From: Kitasatospora sp052076145
GTDB lineage: Bacteria > Actinomycetota > Actinomycetes > Streptomycetales > Streptomycetaceae
Assembly: GCF_052076145.1 (NCBI RefSeq)
Contig: NZ_CP197246.1
Location: 4,402,001 to 4,466,000 of the forward strand
DNA: 64,000 nucleotides
Reading direction: 5' to 3'
Shown: positions 8,045 through 15,192 of the stretch, in pieces
How the letters are laid out: each line of letters starts with the position of its first letter
How positions within the stretch are numbered: position 1 is the first letter of the stretch
Translations under genes and position numbers: made by a program
The notes under the pieces: generated by a model
The model's database searches: none
What the model was told of the DNA's origin: nothing
The model's input: only the letters and a program-made list of their open reading frames with translations

Positions 8045-9682
8045 ATGAGCGCCGCCACCAACCTCGCCACCGGCTCCGCCGCCACGGCAGGCCGCTGCAC
8101 CTTCCTCGGTGCGGGCCCCGGTGACCCCGGGCTGCTCACCCTGCGCGCGGTCGACGTGCTGGCCTCGGCCGACATCCTGATCGCCGACCCGCTCACCGCC
8201 GCAGCCGTGCGCACCCACTGCCCGGCGGGCACCCTGGTGCACACCCCCGGCGGGGAGATCGAGGTCGACGTCGCCGCCCTCGTCGCGGACGCCGTCCGCG
8301 CGGGCAAGCACGTCGTCCGCACCGTCGACGGCGACCCGGGCCTGGACGGCTGCGCCGCCGAGGAGATGCTGGTCTGCGCGCAGGCCGCGATCCCCTTCGA
8401 GGTCATCCCCGGCGTCGCCCAGTCGGTCGGCGTGCCGGCGTACGCGGGTGTGCCGCTGCGCGGCCGCCAGGGCGCCGACGTCCGCTTCGTGGACGGCGTG
8501 GCCCTGCTCGCCGGGGCGCTGGTCGACCTCGGCGCACCGGAGACCACGCTGGTCGTCCGCACCACGCTCGGCCAGCTGCCCGCCACCGCCAACGCGCTGG
8601 TCGCCCAGGGCCGCAAGCCCGACGCCGCGCTCTGCGCGACGCTCTCCGGCACCACCACCCGCCAGCGCACCTTCACCGCCACCCTGGCGACCATCGCCGC
8701 CGACCTGAAGGCCGCCCGCGTGCTGCCCTCCCCGGTCTCGGCCCCCGTCGACCCGGCGACCTCGGTCATAGCCGTCGTCGGTGAGCAGGTCGCCCACCGC
8801 TCCTCGCACTCGTGGTTCGAGACCAAGCCGCTGTTCGGCTGGAACGTCCTCGTTCCGCGCACCAAGGAGCAGGCGCACGGCCTCTCCGACCAGCTTCGCG
8901 GCTACGGCGCGGTGCCGCAGGAGGTGCCGACCATCGCGGTCGAGCCGCCGCGCACCCCGCAGCAGATGGAGCGCGCCATCAAGGGCCTGGTGACGGGCCG
9001 CTACGAGTGGATCGCCTTCACCTCGGTCAACGCGGTGCGGGCCGTGCGGGAGAAGTTCGAGGAGTACGGGCTCGACGCCCGCGCCTTCGCCGGGATCAAG
9101 GTCGCGGCCGTCGGCGAGACCACCGCCCAGGCGCTGGTCGACTTCGGCGTGAAGCCGGATCTGGTGCCGTCCGGCGAGCAGTCCGCCGCCGGTCTGCTGG
9201 AGGACTGGCCGCCGTACGACCCGGTCTTCGACCCGATCGACCGCGTCCTGCTGCCGCGCGCCGACATCGCCACCGAGACGCTCGTCGCCGGTCTGGTCGA
9301 CCTCGGCTGGGAGGTGGACGACGTGACGGCCTACCGCACCGTCCGCGCCTCGCCGCCGCCGGCCGAGACCCGCGAGGCGATCAAGGGCGGCGGCTTCGAC
9401 GCGGTGCTCTTCACCTCGTCCTCGACCGTCCGCAACCTGGTCGGCATCGCGGGCAAGCCGCACAACGTGACGATCATCGCCTGCATCGGCCCGGCCACCG
9501 CCAAGACCGCCGAGGAGCACGGCCTGCGGGTCGACGTGATGGCCCCGGCGCCGTCCGCCGCCGCACTGGCCCAGGCCCTGGCAGACTTCGGGGCATGCCG
9601 TCGCGACGCCGCCGTCAAGGCGGGCGAGCCGGTCTACCGCCCCAGCGAACGCCGGCCCGGCTCCCGCCGCAAGGCCCGCTAG
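8045..9682 (+). CDS. hemD: Uroporphyrinogen-III synthase with degenerate SUMT-like N-terminal domain
   Basis: Fusion protein of 545 aa. The C-terminal half (from about 255, LFGWNVLVPRTKEQ, with YEWIAFTSVNAV and FDAVLFTSSSTVRNL) is uroporphyrinogen-III synthase, cyclising hydroxymethylbilane. The N-terminal about 240 residues have a tetrapyrrole-methylase fold, with LGAGPGDPGLLTLRAVDVL. The usual SUMT substrate/SAM loop, consensus GGDPFVFGRGGEE, reads here as DGDPGLDGCAAEEM, so methyltransferase activity is doubtful. The same degenerate fusion occurs in streptomycete HemD, as far as I recall. It starts at ATG 8045 behind GGGAG. Confidence 0.93.
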   Translation: MSAATNLATGSAATAGRCTFLGAGPGDPGLLTLRAVDVLASADILIADPLTAAAVRTHCPAGTLVHTPGGEIEVDVAALVADAVRAGKHVVRTVDGDPGLDGCAAEEMLVCAQAAIPFEVIPGVAQSVGVPAYAGVPLRGRQGADVRFVDGVALLAGALVDLGAPETTLVVRTTLGQLPATANALVAQGRKPDAALCATLSGTTTRQRTFTATLATIAADLKAARVLPSPVSAPVDPATSVIAVVGEQVAHRSSHSWFETKPLFGWNVLVPRTKEQAHGLSDQLRGYGAVPQEVPTIAVEPPRTPQQMERAIKGLVTGRYEWIAFTSVNAVRAVREKFEEYGLDARAFAGIKVAAVGETTAQALVDFGVKPDLVPSGEQSAAGLLEDWPPYDPVFDPIDRVLLPRADIATETLVAGLVDLGWEVDDVTAYRTVRASPPPAETREAIKGGGFDAVLFTSSSTVRNLVGIAGKPHNVTIIACIGPATAKTAEEHGLRVDVMAPAPSAAALAQALADFGACRRDAAVKAGEPVYRPSERRPGSRRKAR

Positions 9683-9696
9683 GCGCGGGCGAGCTC

Positions 9697-9716
9697 GCGC
9701 AGTTCCCCGCGCCCCT
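9697..9716. repeat. Dispersed Streptomyces repeat, hemD-hemB gap
   Basis: GCGCAGTTCCCCGCGCCCCT lies in the short gap after hemD. I remember this string and its reverse complement as highly recurrent in intergenic DNA of Streptomyces genomes. A related core, GTTCCCCGCGCCCC, also occurs near 26265. Function is unknown. Confidence 0.45.
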
Positions 9717-9750
9717 GCTGTGGTTACTCATCGTTCGGAAGTGAGAAGCC

Positions 9751-10728
9751 GTGTCCGCTGAATTCCCGTTCGTACGTCCGCGCCGGCTGCGGCAGAGCCC
9801 GGCGATGCGCCGGCTGGTCGCGGAGACCAGGCTGCACCCGGCCGAGCTGATCCTGCCCGCGTTCGTGCGGGAGGGCATCAGCGAGCCGAAGCCGATCACC
9901 TCGATGCCGGGGGTCGTGCAGCACACCCGTGACACGCTGCGCCGGGCCGCCGTGGAGGCGGCCGAGGCGGGGCTCGGCGGCATCATGCTGTTCGGCGTGC
10001 CGGAGCTGCAGGACGCGATCGGCAGCGAGGGCACCAACCCGGACGGCATCCTCCAGGTCGCCATCCGGGACGTGGTCTCCGAGGTCGGTGACGCGCTGGT
10101 GGTGATGTCCGACCTCTGCCTGGACGAGTACACCGACCACGGTCACTGCGGGGTGCTCGCCGAGGACGGCAGCGTCGACAACGACGCGACGCTGGAGCGG
10201 TACAAGGAGATGGCGGTCGTCCAGGCCGAGGCCGGCGTCCACCTGGTCGGCCCGTCCGGCATGATGGACGGTCAGATCGGCGTCGTCCGCCGGGCGCTGG
10301 ACGAGGCGGGCTACCAGGACACCGGCATCCTCGCCTACACCGCGAAGTACGCCTCCGCCTTCTTCGGCCCCTTCCGGGAGGCCGTCGGCTCCTCGCTGAA
10401 GGGCGACCGCAAGTCGTACCAGCAGGACCCGGCCAACGCCCGGGAGTCGCTGCGCGAGCTCCAGCAGGACGTCGCGGAGGGCGCCGACCTGGTGATGGTC
10501 AAGCCCGCGATGGCCTACCTGGACATCCTGCGGCAGGTCGCCGACGCCTCGCCGGTGCCGGTCGCCGCGTACCAGGTCTCCGGCGAGTACGCGATGGTCG
10601 AGGCCGCCGCCGCCAACGGCTGGGTGGACCGCGAGCGGATGATCATGGAGACCCTCACCTCCATCCGCCGCGCGGGCGCCGACCAGATCCTGACCTACTG
10701 GGCGGTCGAGGCCGCGCGGATGCTCTAG
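9751..10728 (+). CDS. hemB: Delta-aminolevulinic acid dehydratase (porphobilinogen synthase)
   Basis: Condenses two aminolevulinates to porphobilinogen (325 aa). The Schiff-base lysines are Lys199 in YTAKYASAFFGPFR and Lys251 in VMVKPAMAYLDI. The metal site reads DLCLDEYTDHGHCGVL: Cys123 and Cys133 of the zinc triad are present, but the middle Cys is Asp125. That places it between the zinc (Cys3) and magnesium (Asp-rich) classes. GTG 9751 follows GGAAGTGAGAAG. It sits 68 bp after hemD in the same direction and ends in a strong hairpin, so it probably closes the haem operon. Confidence 0.97.
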   Translation: MSAEFPFVRPRRLRQSPAMRRLVAETRLHPAELILPAFVREGISEPKPITSMPGVVQHTRDTLRRAAVEAAEAGLGGIMLFGVPELQDAIGSEGTNPDGILQVAIRDVVSEVGDALVVMSDLCLDEYTDHGHCGVLAEDGSVDNDATLERYKEMAVVQAEAGVHLVGPSGMMDGQIGVVRRALDEAGYQDTGILAYTAKYASAFFGPFREAVGSSLKGDRKSYQQDPANARESLRELQQDVAEGADLVMVKPAMAYLDILRQVADASPVPVAAYQVSGEYAMVEAAAANGWVDRERMIMETLTSIRRAGADQILTYWAVEAARML

Positions 10729-10743
10729 CCTCCTGCTCGACCG

Positions 10744-10783
10744 GCCGAGGCCGGGCTCCCGCTGTCGGGGGCCCGGCCTCGGC
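10744..10783 (+). terminator. Terminator after hemB
   Basis: A perfect 13-bp stem GCCGAGGCCGGGC with a 14-nt loop lies 16 bp after the hemB stop codon. It marks the end of the haem gene run before the convergent His-rich protein gene. Confidence 0.75.
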
Positions 10784-10799
10784 TGTCGGCTGTGCGAGG

Positions 10800-11117
10800 T
10801 CAGTCGCTGTCCTCGTCGTGGTCGTGCGTCATGCCGTCGTGCATCATGCCCTCGTGGTGGTCGCCGACGTGCACGACGCCCTCCTCGCCACCGCCGACCG
10901 CGTGGCTGCTGGCCCAGCCGTGCTTCTCGCCCGCGACGAAGATGTGGTCGGTCGCGGCCCAGCCGTGCTCCTCGCCCGCGACGAACGGGCACTCGGCGGT
11001 GGCGAAGAACTCACCGCCGCCACCCGCGCTGACGTGGGCGTAGGCCGGAGCCGAGACACCGGCCAGCGCCAGCGCGCCGACCGTGACGAGCAGGGCCTTG
11101 CCCAGCTTGCTCTTCAT
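10800..11117 (-). CDS. Small exported His/Asp/Met-rich protein with internal duplication
   Basis: Unrecognised 105-aa secreted protein. A signal peptide (KSKLGKALLVTVGALALAG, AYA cleavage near 30) is followed by two 15-residue repeats of FVAGE(E/K)HGWA(A/S)xxH. A tail packed with His, Asp and Met (HHEGMMHDGMTHDHDEDSD) looks able to bind metal such as copper or zinc. The repeat is nearly identical at DNA level (10911-10940 and 10956-10985), implying a recent duplication. ATG 11117 has GAGAGGAC upstream. It neighbours the rodlin/chaplin genes, so it may be a cell-surface protein of aerial growth; that is inference. Confidence 0.75.
   Translation of the reverse strand: MKSKLGKALLVTVGALALAGVSAPAYAHVSAGGGGEFFATAECPFVAGEEHGWAATDHIFVAGEKHGWASSHAVGGGEEGVVHVGDHHEGMMHDGMTHDHDEDSD
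10911..10985. repeat. Tandem 45-nt duplication inside the His-rich protein gene
   Basis: Thirty bases at 10911-10940 recur at 10956-10985 with one difference, spaced by exactly 45 nt (15 codons), so the reading frame is kept. Confidence 0.8.
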
Positions 11118-11417
11118 GGGGTGTGTCCTCTCTTGTGCAGCGAGCCCTCGGCGCCCTGCGGACGGTGCCGACGGCTCGACTGCTGGATCGGTCTGTGTGA
11201 TGAAGCTGTCACAACACGTGACCATTACGTGATCACGTGGTGCTGCTCGCAGTGCGCAGCACGCGCCGCTCGGACGGGCTGTCACCCGAACGCACCGCAG
11301 TCGGACGGGTGGGGGCGGACGGGTGGGGGCGAACGGGTCGGCGGGGAGACGAAAAGGCCGCAGGGCCCGGGGAAGACTCCCCCGGGCCCTGCGGTGGGCA
11401 CTGCTGGTGCCGACGGA
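11118..11417. other. Intergenic region with terminator and CACGTG palindromes
   Basis: No gene is seen. It holds a strong hairpin (11358-11394), two tandem 14-nt units of GGACGGGTGGGGGC (11303-11330), and a perfect 12-bp palindrome ACGTGATCACGT at 11227-11238 with another CACGTG 10 nt away. These may form an operator for the His-rich protein gene. Confidence 0.45.
11358..11394 (-). terminator. Terminator of rodlin-like gene 1
   Basis: A perfect 15-bp stem CCGCAGGGCCCGGGG with a 7-nt loop, followed on the minus strand by TTTT, lies 24 bp beyond the stop codon at 11418. It is a classical intrinsic terminator for the minus strand. Confidence 0.8.
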
Positions 11418-11765
11418 TCAGCCGATCAGGTGGCTGACGCCACCGTCGCCCGAACCGATGGTGTTCTGGCCGACGACGCACTCCTGCTTCGGCTGGTTGT
11501 TGAGGACCGGGACCTCGACCGGGACGGCCACGCCGATGAGCGCGGCGACCGCGATGTTGTGGATCTCGGGCAGGCAGAGGTTCGGGTTGTCCAGGGTGTG
11601 GAAGTTGTTGCTGTGGTTGCCCTGGGTGCCGGTCGCGTTGGTGCCGCCGTTGCCCTGGAGGGAGGTGGCCGAGCCGTCCGAGTCACCGATCGCCATCGCG
11701 GGAGCGGCAGCCATGGCCAGGCCGACAGCGGCGACACCCAGGGCGGTGAAAGCCTTCTTGATCAT
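11418..11765 (-). CDS. Rodlin-like surface protein 1
   Basis: Exported 115-aa protein of the rodlin type, which with chaplins forms the rodlet layer on aerial hyphae and spores. After a signal peptide (MIKKAFTALGVAAVGLAMAA, cleaved near AMA) the mature protein shows AIGDSDGSAT, an Asn/Gly-rich stretch, two cysteines (LCLPEIHN and QECVVGQ), and a C-terminal DGGVSH. This pattern parallels RdlA/RdlB (AIGDDNG, Cys, QQC, DGxLSH). The product is 65-70% similar by eye to the protein encoded at 11917-12261, so the two arose by duplication. The ribosome-binding site is AAAAGGA. Confidence 0.8.
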   Translation of the reverse strand: MIKKAFTALGVAAVGLAMAAAPAMAIGDSDGSATSLQGNGGTNATGTQGNHSNNFHTLDNPNLCLPEIHNIAVAALIGVAVPVEVPVLNNQPKQECVVGQNTIGSGDGGVSHLIG

Positions 11766-11916
11766 TGTTCTGATTCCTTTTCGGATCTGATGTGAGTGGA
11801 GCGGGAGTGGTTGGCGGAACCGGCGGCACTGGAGGTGCAGCCGATTCGCTCGGTGCGATTGGTCAGGAGATCGCCGAAGGAGTCGGCGAAGCGAGGGGGT
11901 GCAGCGAGGGAGGAGA

Positions 11917-12261
11917 TCAGCCGACGAGGTGGGACACGCCGCCGTCGCCGCTGCCGGCGGTGCTCTGGCCGACCACGCAGGTCTGCTTCGGCTGGTTGTT
12001 CAGGGCCTGGACCTCGACCGGCACCGCGACACCGAGGACGGCGACACCGACGTTGTGGATCTCGGGGAAGCAGATGTTCGGGTTGTCGAGGAAGTGGAAG
12101 TTCGGGCTGTGGTTGCCCCACGTGCCGGTGGCGTTGGTGCCGCCATTGCCCTGGATCGAGCCGGCCGCACCGTCCGCATTGCCGATCGCGGTGGCCGGCG
12201 TCGCCGCGGCGGCCACCGCAGCGGCAACCAGACCGACGGTTGCGAAAGTCTTCTTGAGCAT
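11917..12261 (-). CDS. Rodlin-like surface protein 2
   Basis: Exported 114-aa rodlin-type protein, paralogue of the gene just downstream. Signal peptide MLKKTFATVGLVAAAVAAAA is followed by ATPATAIG. The mature part shares the segment NGGTNATGT, the paired cysteines (NICFPEIHN, QTCVVGQ), LNNQPKQ and GSGDGGVSH with its neighbour. ATG 12261 has AGAGAGG upstream. A candidate sigma-BldN promoter lies 203-230 nt upstream. The 150-bp gap to rodlin 1 has no clear hairpin, so both could share that transcript. Confidence 0.82.
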   Translation of the reverse strand: MLKKTFATVGLVAAAVAAAATPATAIGNADGAAGSIQGNGGTNATGTWGNHSPNFHFLDNPNICFPEIHNVGVAVLGVAVPVEVQALNNQPKQTCVVGQSTAGSGDGGVSHLVG

Positions 12262-12662
12262 GGGGTGAACCTCTCTGAATTTCCGGCGAAAGCCTCTCGT
12301 CGGTCCGGCTGTTGTTTCGTTCGACGCGTTCAACGAGAAGACCAGGTCTGTGGTTGCTGGCCCGACGGGGCGGATTTCCCGAATGGGGCCGAAGCTTGAA
12401 GATCAAGGGCTCCAAGTCGATCCTTCATCCGATCCTGCCGCCGCCGTGGCTGCGACATTTAGATCAAAGAATGACGGCGGCGAAAGTTACGCGGATTCTT
12501 CGAGAAGTCGCTGTCGATCACACGCCTTGCCGCTCGCCGGTCCGATTATTAGCCCGAACTGGGTAAGGCCCGCTATCCCGCCCGTGGCTGGGTCGTTGAC
12601 CGATTGATTGCTCTCAGTCCACAGGCTCTCAGTCCACGGGCACAGACAGAACGGTGAATCGT
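12262..12662. other. Divergent intergenic region upstream of rodlin 2
   Basis: No gene is seen. The minus-strand candidate sigma-BldN promoter is at 12464-12491, giving rodlin 2 a leader of about 190 nt. On the plus strand an isolated CGTTGA (12594-12599) lies 64 nt before the next start, but no matching -35 element is found. Confidence 0.5.
12464..12491 (-). promoter_or_regulatory. Candidate sigma-BldN promoter of rodlin 2
   Basis: On the minus strand, CGTAAC (12491-12486), a 16-nt spacer and CTTTGA (12469-12464) match the remembered consensus CGTAAC-N16-CGTTGA at 11 of 12 positions. Rodlin genes are known sigma-BldN targets in S. venezuelae. Confidence 0.65.
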
Positions 12663-13331
12663 ATGAAGCTCTCCAAGCGGGCAGGTGCCTTGCTGCTCGC
12701 GGCCGGTGCCGGTGTCATCGCTGGTTCGGGAGTGGCCGCCGCCACGCCCATGACGCCTGGTCAGGTCGCAGCTGTCGAGAACGAGTTGTCGACCCGGGAG
12801 GTGCCCTTCGACATCCCGCTCGGCGGCGCCACCGACAAGCTCGGCCTGCTGCCCGAGGGTGGGCGGATCTCCGGTGGCGTGCCCACCTCGCTGGTGATGC
12901 CGCCGGTGCCGGACGCGCACGGCAAGCACCAGATCATCCCGGACCGCATCGTGCCGGCGCTCAGCACCGGCCGGGTCGGCCCCGCCCTGGAGGCCGCCGT
13001 GCCGCTGCCGGCGGCGGACCGCAGCACGGAGCTCGGCAACCTGCTGCTGGACGCCCCGGCGGCGCCCCTGCACACGGCGGGGCCCGCGCTGACGATGGGT
13101 CAGCCGATCACTCTGGCGGAGGGGCCGGACGGCCGTCCGCAGGACGGTGAGCTGGGCTTCGGCGAGCTGGACCCGCAGGTGATCGCGGCCCCCGTGCAGG
13201 CGATCCCCGGGGCCAAGGCGACCCTCGGCAGCCCCGACAAGCACCTCTCGGTCACCGACTCGGTGCGGGACCTCACGGGCACCACCACGGGCACCGTCAC
13301 CGACGTGCTCGCCGACGAGTCCGAGTACTGA
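12663..13331 (+). CDS. Exported protein of unknown function
   Basis: Predicted 222-aa secreted protein that I do not recognise. It has a clear signal peptide (KLSKRAGALLLAAGAGVIAG, AAA-TP cleavage near 29). The mature part has no cysteine or obvious domain; it is rich in Pro, Leu and Gly with short amphipathic segments, and ends in Thr/Asp-rich TGTTTGTVTDVLADESEY. ATG 12663 with GGTGA upstream is preferred to GTG 12654. Its place among rodlin and chaplin genes and a shared terminator with the gene at 13415 suggest a surface role, as inference only. Confidence 0.75.
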   Translation: MKLSKRAGALLLAAGAGVIAGSGVAAATPMTPGQVAAVENELSTREVPFDIPLGGATDKLGLLPEGGRISGGVPTSLVMPPVPDAHGKHQIIPDRIVPALSTGRVGPALEAAVPLPAADRSTELGNLLLDAPAAPLHTAGPALTMGQPITLAEGPDGRPQDGELGFGELDPQVIAAPVQAIPGAKATLGSPDKHLSVTDSVRDLTGTTTGTVTDVLADESEY

Positions 13332-13351
13332 GCGGGGCACTGAGCGGGCCT

Positions 13352-13405
13352 CCCACGACCGAGCCCGGCGCCACCCCTCGGGGGGACGCCGGGCTCGGTC
13401 GTGGG
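13352..13405. terminator. Bidirectional terminator
   Basis: A perfect 19-bp stem (arms 13352-13370 and 13387-13405, beginning CCCACGACCGAGCCCGGCG) lies between two convergent genes and can serve both. Confidence 0.85.
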
Positions 13406-13414
13406 CCGGGGGTC

Positions 13415-13804
13415 TCAGCCGGGCAGCAGGCCGAGGGCCGGGCCGACCCCCATCAGGTCCTGCACGCCGCCGCCGTCGCTGAGCGGGCCCGTGACGGCCG
13501 CCGTGCTGACGGGTGCCACGGCGTGGTCGGGCTCGACCGAGACGCCGTTGTTGAGGACGTCCGCCGAGGACTGCGCGAAGGGGTCGAGGCGGAGCGACTT
13601 GAACGGCGCGACGGCGTAACCGAGCGCGCTGCTGGTGCCCTTGAGCCCGGCGCCGACATCGGTGTTCGCCAGGTGGGCGGAGGGCTGCGGCATCACGTCG
13701 GGTGACGCCGGGGCGGCCCCGGCGGCTTCCGCGCCGGTGGCGCCCAGCAGCATCGTCGCGCCGAGCGCGGCCAGCAGGCCGGCTCCGGCGGTCTTTCGGA
13801 GCAT
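13415..13804 (-). CDS. Small exported protein of unknown function
   Basis: Predicted 129-aa secreted protein without a family I recognise. A signal peptide (LRKTAGAGLLAALGATMLLG, AEA near 27) precedes a mature part of about 100 residues without cysteine, rich in Ala, Pro, Val and Ser. The start at ATG 13804 has GGGGAGAG upstream. Convergent to another unknown exported protein and just downstream of the chaplins; a cell-surface function is plausible but not shown. Confidence 0.72.
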   Translation of the reverse strand: MLRKTAGAGLLAALGATMLLGATGAEAAGAAPASPDVMPQPSAHLANTDVGAGLKGTSSALGYAVAPFKSLRLDPFAQSSADVLNNGVSVEPDHAVAPVSTAAVTGPLSDGGGVQDLMGVGPALGLLPG

Positions 13805-13889
13805 CGGATTCTCTCCCCTTCGGGTTCTGGTGCCGGGCGGCCGCCCGGCGGGTGGTGGTGTCACACCCCGTTCGGGCCGGAACAGCCCG

Positions 13890-13921
13890 ACTGCCCCCCG
13901 GCCGGGCGGCTGGGGGGCAGT
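13890..13921 (-). terminator. Terminator after chaplin 1
   Basis: Arms ACTGCCCCCC (13890-13899) and GGGGGGCAGT (13912-13921) form a 10-bp stem 20 bp beyond the stop codon at 13941. Confidence 0.6.
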
Positions 13922-13940
13922 GCGTACCGGATGGTGCTGG

Positions 13941-14204
13941 TCAGCAGTCGTCGTCGTTGCCGGCGTCGACGTTGGCGCAGGAGTTGCCGAACGCCGGGTT
14001 GAGCAGGCCGATCACGTTGATGCTGTTGCCGCAGAGGTTGACCGGGACGTGAACCGGGACCTGGAGGCTGTTGCCCGAGACGACACCGGGGGAGTTGGCG
14101 GTGACGCCCTCGGCCTCGGAGCTGGCGAGCGCGGTGCCGGTGCCGGCCAGCACCAGGCCGGCGGCAGCGGCGGAGAGGACAACGGCCTTCTTCACGTTCT
14201 GCAT
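13941..14204 (-). CDS. Short chaplin 1, with Asp-rich Cys tail
   Basis: Amyloid-forming hydrophobic surface protein, 87 aa. Signal peptide QNVKKAVVLSAAAAGLVLAG is cleaved near ALA. The chaplin domain runs from SPGVVSGN to the end, with VPVHVPVNLCGNSINVIG, LLNPAFGNSCANV and the two conserved cysteines. Unlike its neighbours it continues as DAGNDDDC, adding an acidic tail with a third cysteine. Start ATG 14204 has GGAGAT upstream. Short chaplins lack a sortase signal and self-assemble at the air-water interface. Confidence 0.93.
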   Translation of the reverse strand: MQNVKKAVVLSAAAAGLVLAGTGTALASSEAEGVTANSPGVVSGNSLQVPVHVPVNLCGNSINVIGLLNPAFGNSCANVDAGNDDDC

Positions 14205-14242
14205 GGGGTTGGATCTCCTAGATCAAATACGGGGAGCGGGCA

Positions 14243-14269
14243 CGGCGCCCCGCCCGGAGCGGGGCGCCG
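14243..14269 (-). terminator. Hairpin between chaplins 2 and 1
   Basis: An 11-bp perfect stem (CGGCGCCCCGC, 5-nt loop) lies 32 bp after the chaplin 2 stop codon. It probably separates the two transcripts. Confidence 0.6.
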
Positions 14270-14300
14270 CAGTGGTGGGACCGAGTCAGCTGGCGCTGAT

Positions 14301-14543
14301 TCAGCCGACGTTGGCGCAGGAGTTGCCGAACGCCGGGTTGAGCAGGCCGATCACGTTGATGCTGTTGCCGCAGACGTTGACCGGGATGTGCACCGGGACC
14401 TGGATGCTGTTGCCCGAGAGCACGCCGGGGGAGCCGGCGGTGACGCCCTCGGCGGAGGAGCTGGCGGCGGAGACACCGGCGGAGCCGATGAGCAGGCCCG
14501 CGGCGGCGATGGAGAGGACAGCGGCCTTCTTGAAGTTACGCAT
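14301..14543 (-). CDS. Short chaplin 2
   Basis: Exported 80-aa chaplin. Signal peptide RNFKKAAVLSIAAAGLLIGS, then AASSSAEG and the chaplin domain SPGVLSGNSIQVPVHIPV, CGNSINVIGLLNPAFGN and SCANVG, with both conserved cysteines. ATG 14543 is preceded by GAAGGAAG. It is nearly identical in its C-terminal half to chaplin 1 except that it lacks the DAGNDDDC tail. I see no sigma-BldN promoter directly upstream, so it may read through from chaplin 3. Confidence 0.93.
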   Translation of the reverse strand: MRNFKKAAVLSIAAAGLLIGSAGVSAASSSAEGVTAGSPGVLSGNSIQVPVHIPVNVCGNSINVIGLLNPAFGNSCANVG

Positions 14544-14601
14544 GGTTTCTTCCTTCGTTCTCTGCCCGACGGTCGAGGTCGGGGGGTTCATGGGCTGAGC
14601 C

Positions 14602-14644
14602 GGCCTGCCCGGCAGCCCGGTGGCTCGGCTCGCGCCGGCAGGCC
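14602..14644 (-). terminator. Imperfect hairpin between chaplins 3 and 2
   Basis: GGCCTGCCCGGC (14602-14613) pairs with GCCGGCAGGCC (14634-14644), leaving one bulged C. It lies 19 bp after the chaplin 3 stop codon and may act as a partial terminator. Confidence 0.4.
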
Positions 14645-14662
14645 CGTCGTATCGGGCCCCAG

Positions 14663-14917
14663 TCAGGAGACGTTGGCGCAGGAGTTGCCGAACGCGGGGT
14701 TCAGCAGGCCGACCACGTCGATGGTGTTGCCGCAGAGGTTGACCGGGATGTGCACCGGGATCTGGAGGCTGTTGCCCGAGAGCACACCGGGGGAGTTGAC
14801 AGTGGCGGCCTCGGCCGACGCGCCGTGGGCGTGATGGGCCGAGGCGGTGGCGGCGCCGCCGAGCAGCAGGGCCGCGGCTGCCGCGGAGCCGAACGCGCCG
14901 TAGGCGAGCTTGCGCAT
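14663..14917 (-). CDS. Short chaplin 3, with His-containing linker
   Basis: Exported 84-aa chaplin. Signal peptide with MRKLAYGAFGSAAAAALLLG, then a short HHAHGASAEA linker that its neighbours lack, then NSPGVLSGNSLQIPVHIPV, LCGNTIDVVGLLNPAFGN and SCANVS with two cysteines. ATG 14917 fits the signal peptide; the ribosome-binding site is a weak purine run. It is the promoter-proximal chaplin of the minus-strand trio. Confidence 0.92.
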   Translation of the reverse strand: MRKLAYGAFGSAAAAALLLGGAATASAHHAHGASAEAATVNSPGVLSGNSLQIPVHIPVNLCGNTIDVVGLLNPAFGNSCANVS

Positions 14918-15059
14918 GTTGCGGTCTCTTTTCTGGGGTTTGAGGTGAAGCCTGGTTCGCCAGGAAGAACGACGCAGTGCGCGAGGAGAAACGGGGGTTT
15001 CCCGGGTGATCACCCGAATGCCGTTGATTGCTGCGAGTGGGTGATTGTCCGGGGTGGGG

Positions 15060-15087
15060 CGCAACCGTGGCGGGCTCGCGCCGTTGA
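15060..15087 (+). promoter_or_regulatory. Candidate sigma-BldN promoter of chaplin 4
   Basis: CGCAAC (15060-15065), a 16-nt spacer and CGTTGA (15082-15087) match the remembered sigma-BldN consensus at 11 of 12 positions. The site would give a leader of about 100 nt for the plus-strand chaplin at 15193. Confidence 0.65.
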
Positions 15088-15192
15088 GGATGACGCACGT
15101 CCGTGCGCTTCCGTGGTCAGGCCCCAACCGGCCGTGGCCGCCGGGAGATCTGATCGGCTTCGATCAACCCTGACTCAACGATGGAGACTCAA

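Noticed and set aside
7972..8048. Small gene in the hemC-hemD gap
   Set aside because: The short frame is the Ser-Glu-Arg repeat sequence; no ribosome-binding site, no conservation expected.
12663..13331. CGTTGA at 12594-12599 as a sigma-BldN promoter of the exported protein
   Set aside because: The -35 element is missing at 15-17 bp spacing, so this is only a half match.
13941..14917. Separate sigma-BldN promoters before chaplins 1 to 3
   Set aside because: No CGTAAC/CGTTGA-like pair with correct spacing is found in their upstream gaps. The CGTAAC at the chaplin 2 start lies in its coding region.
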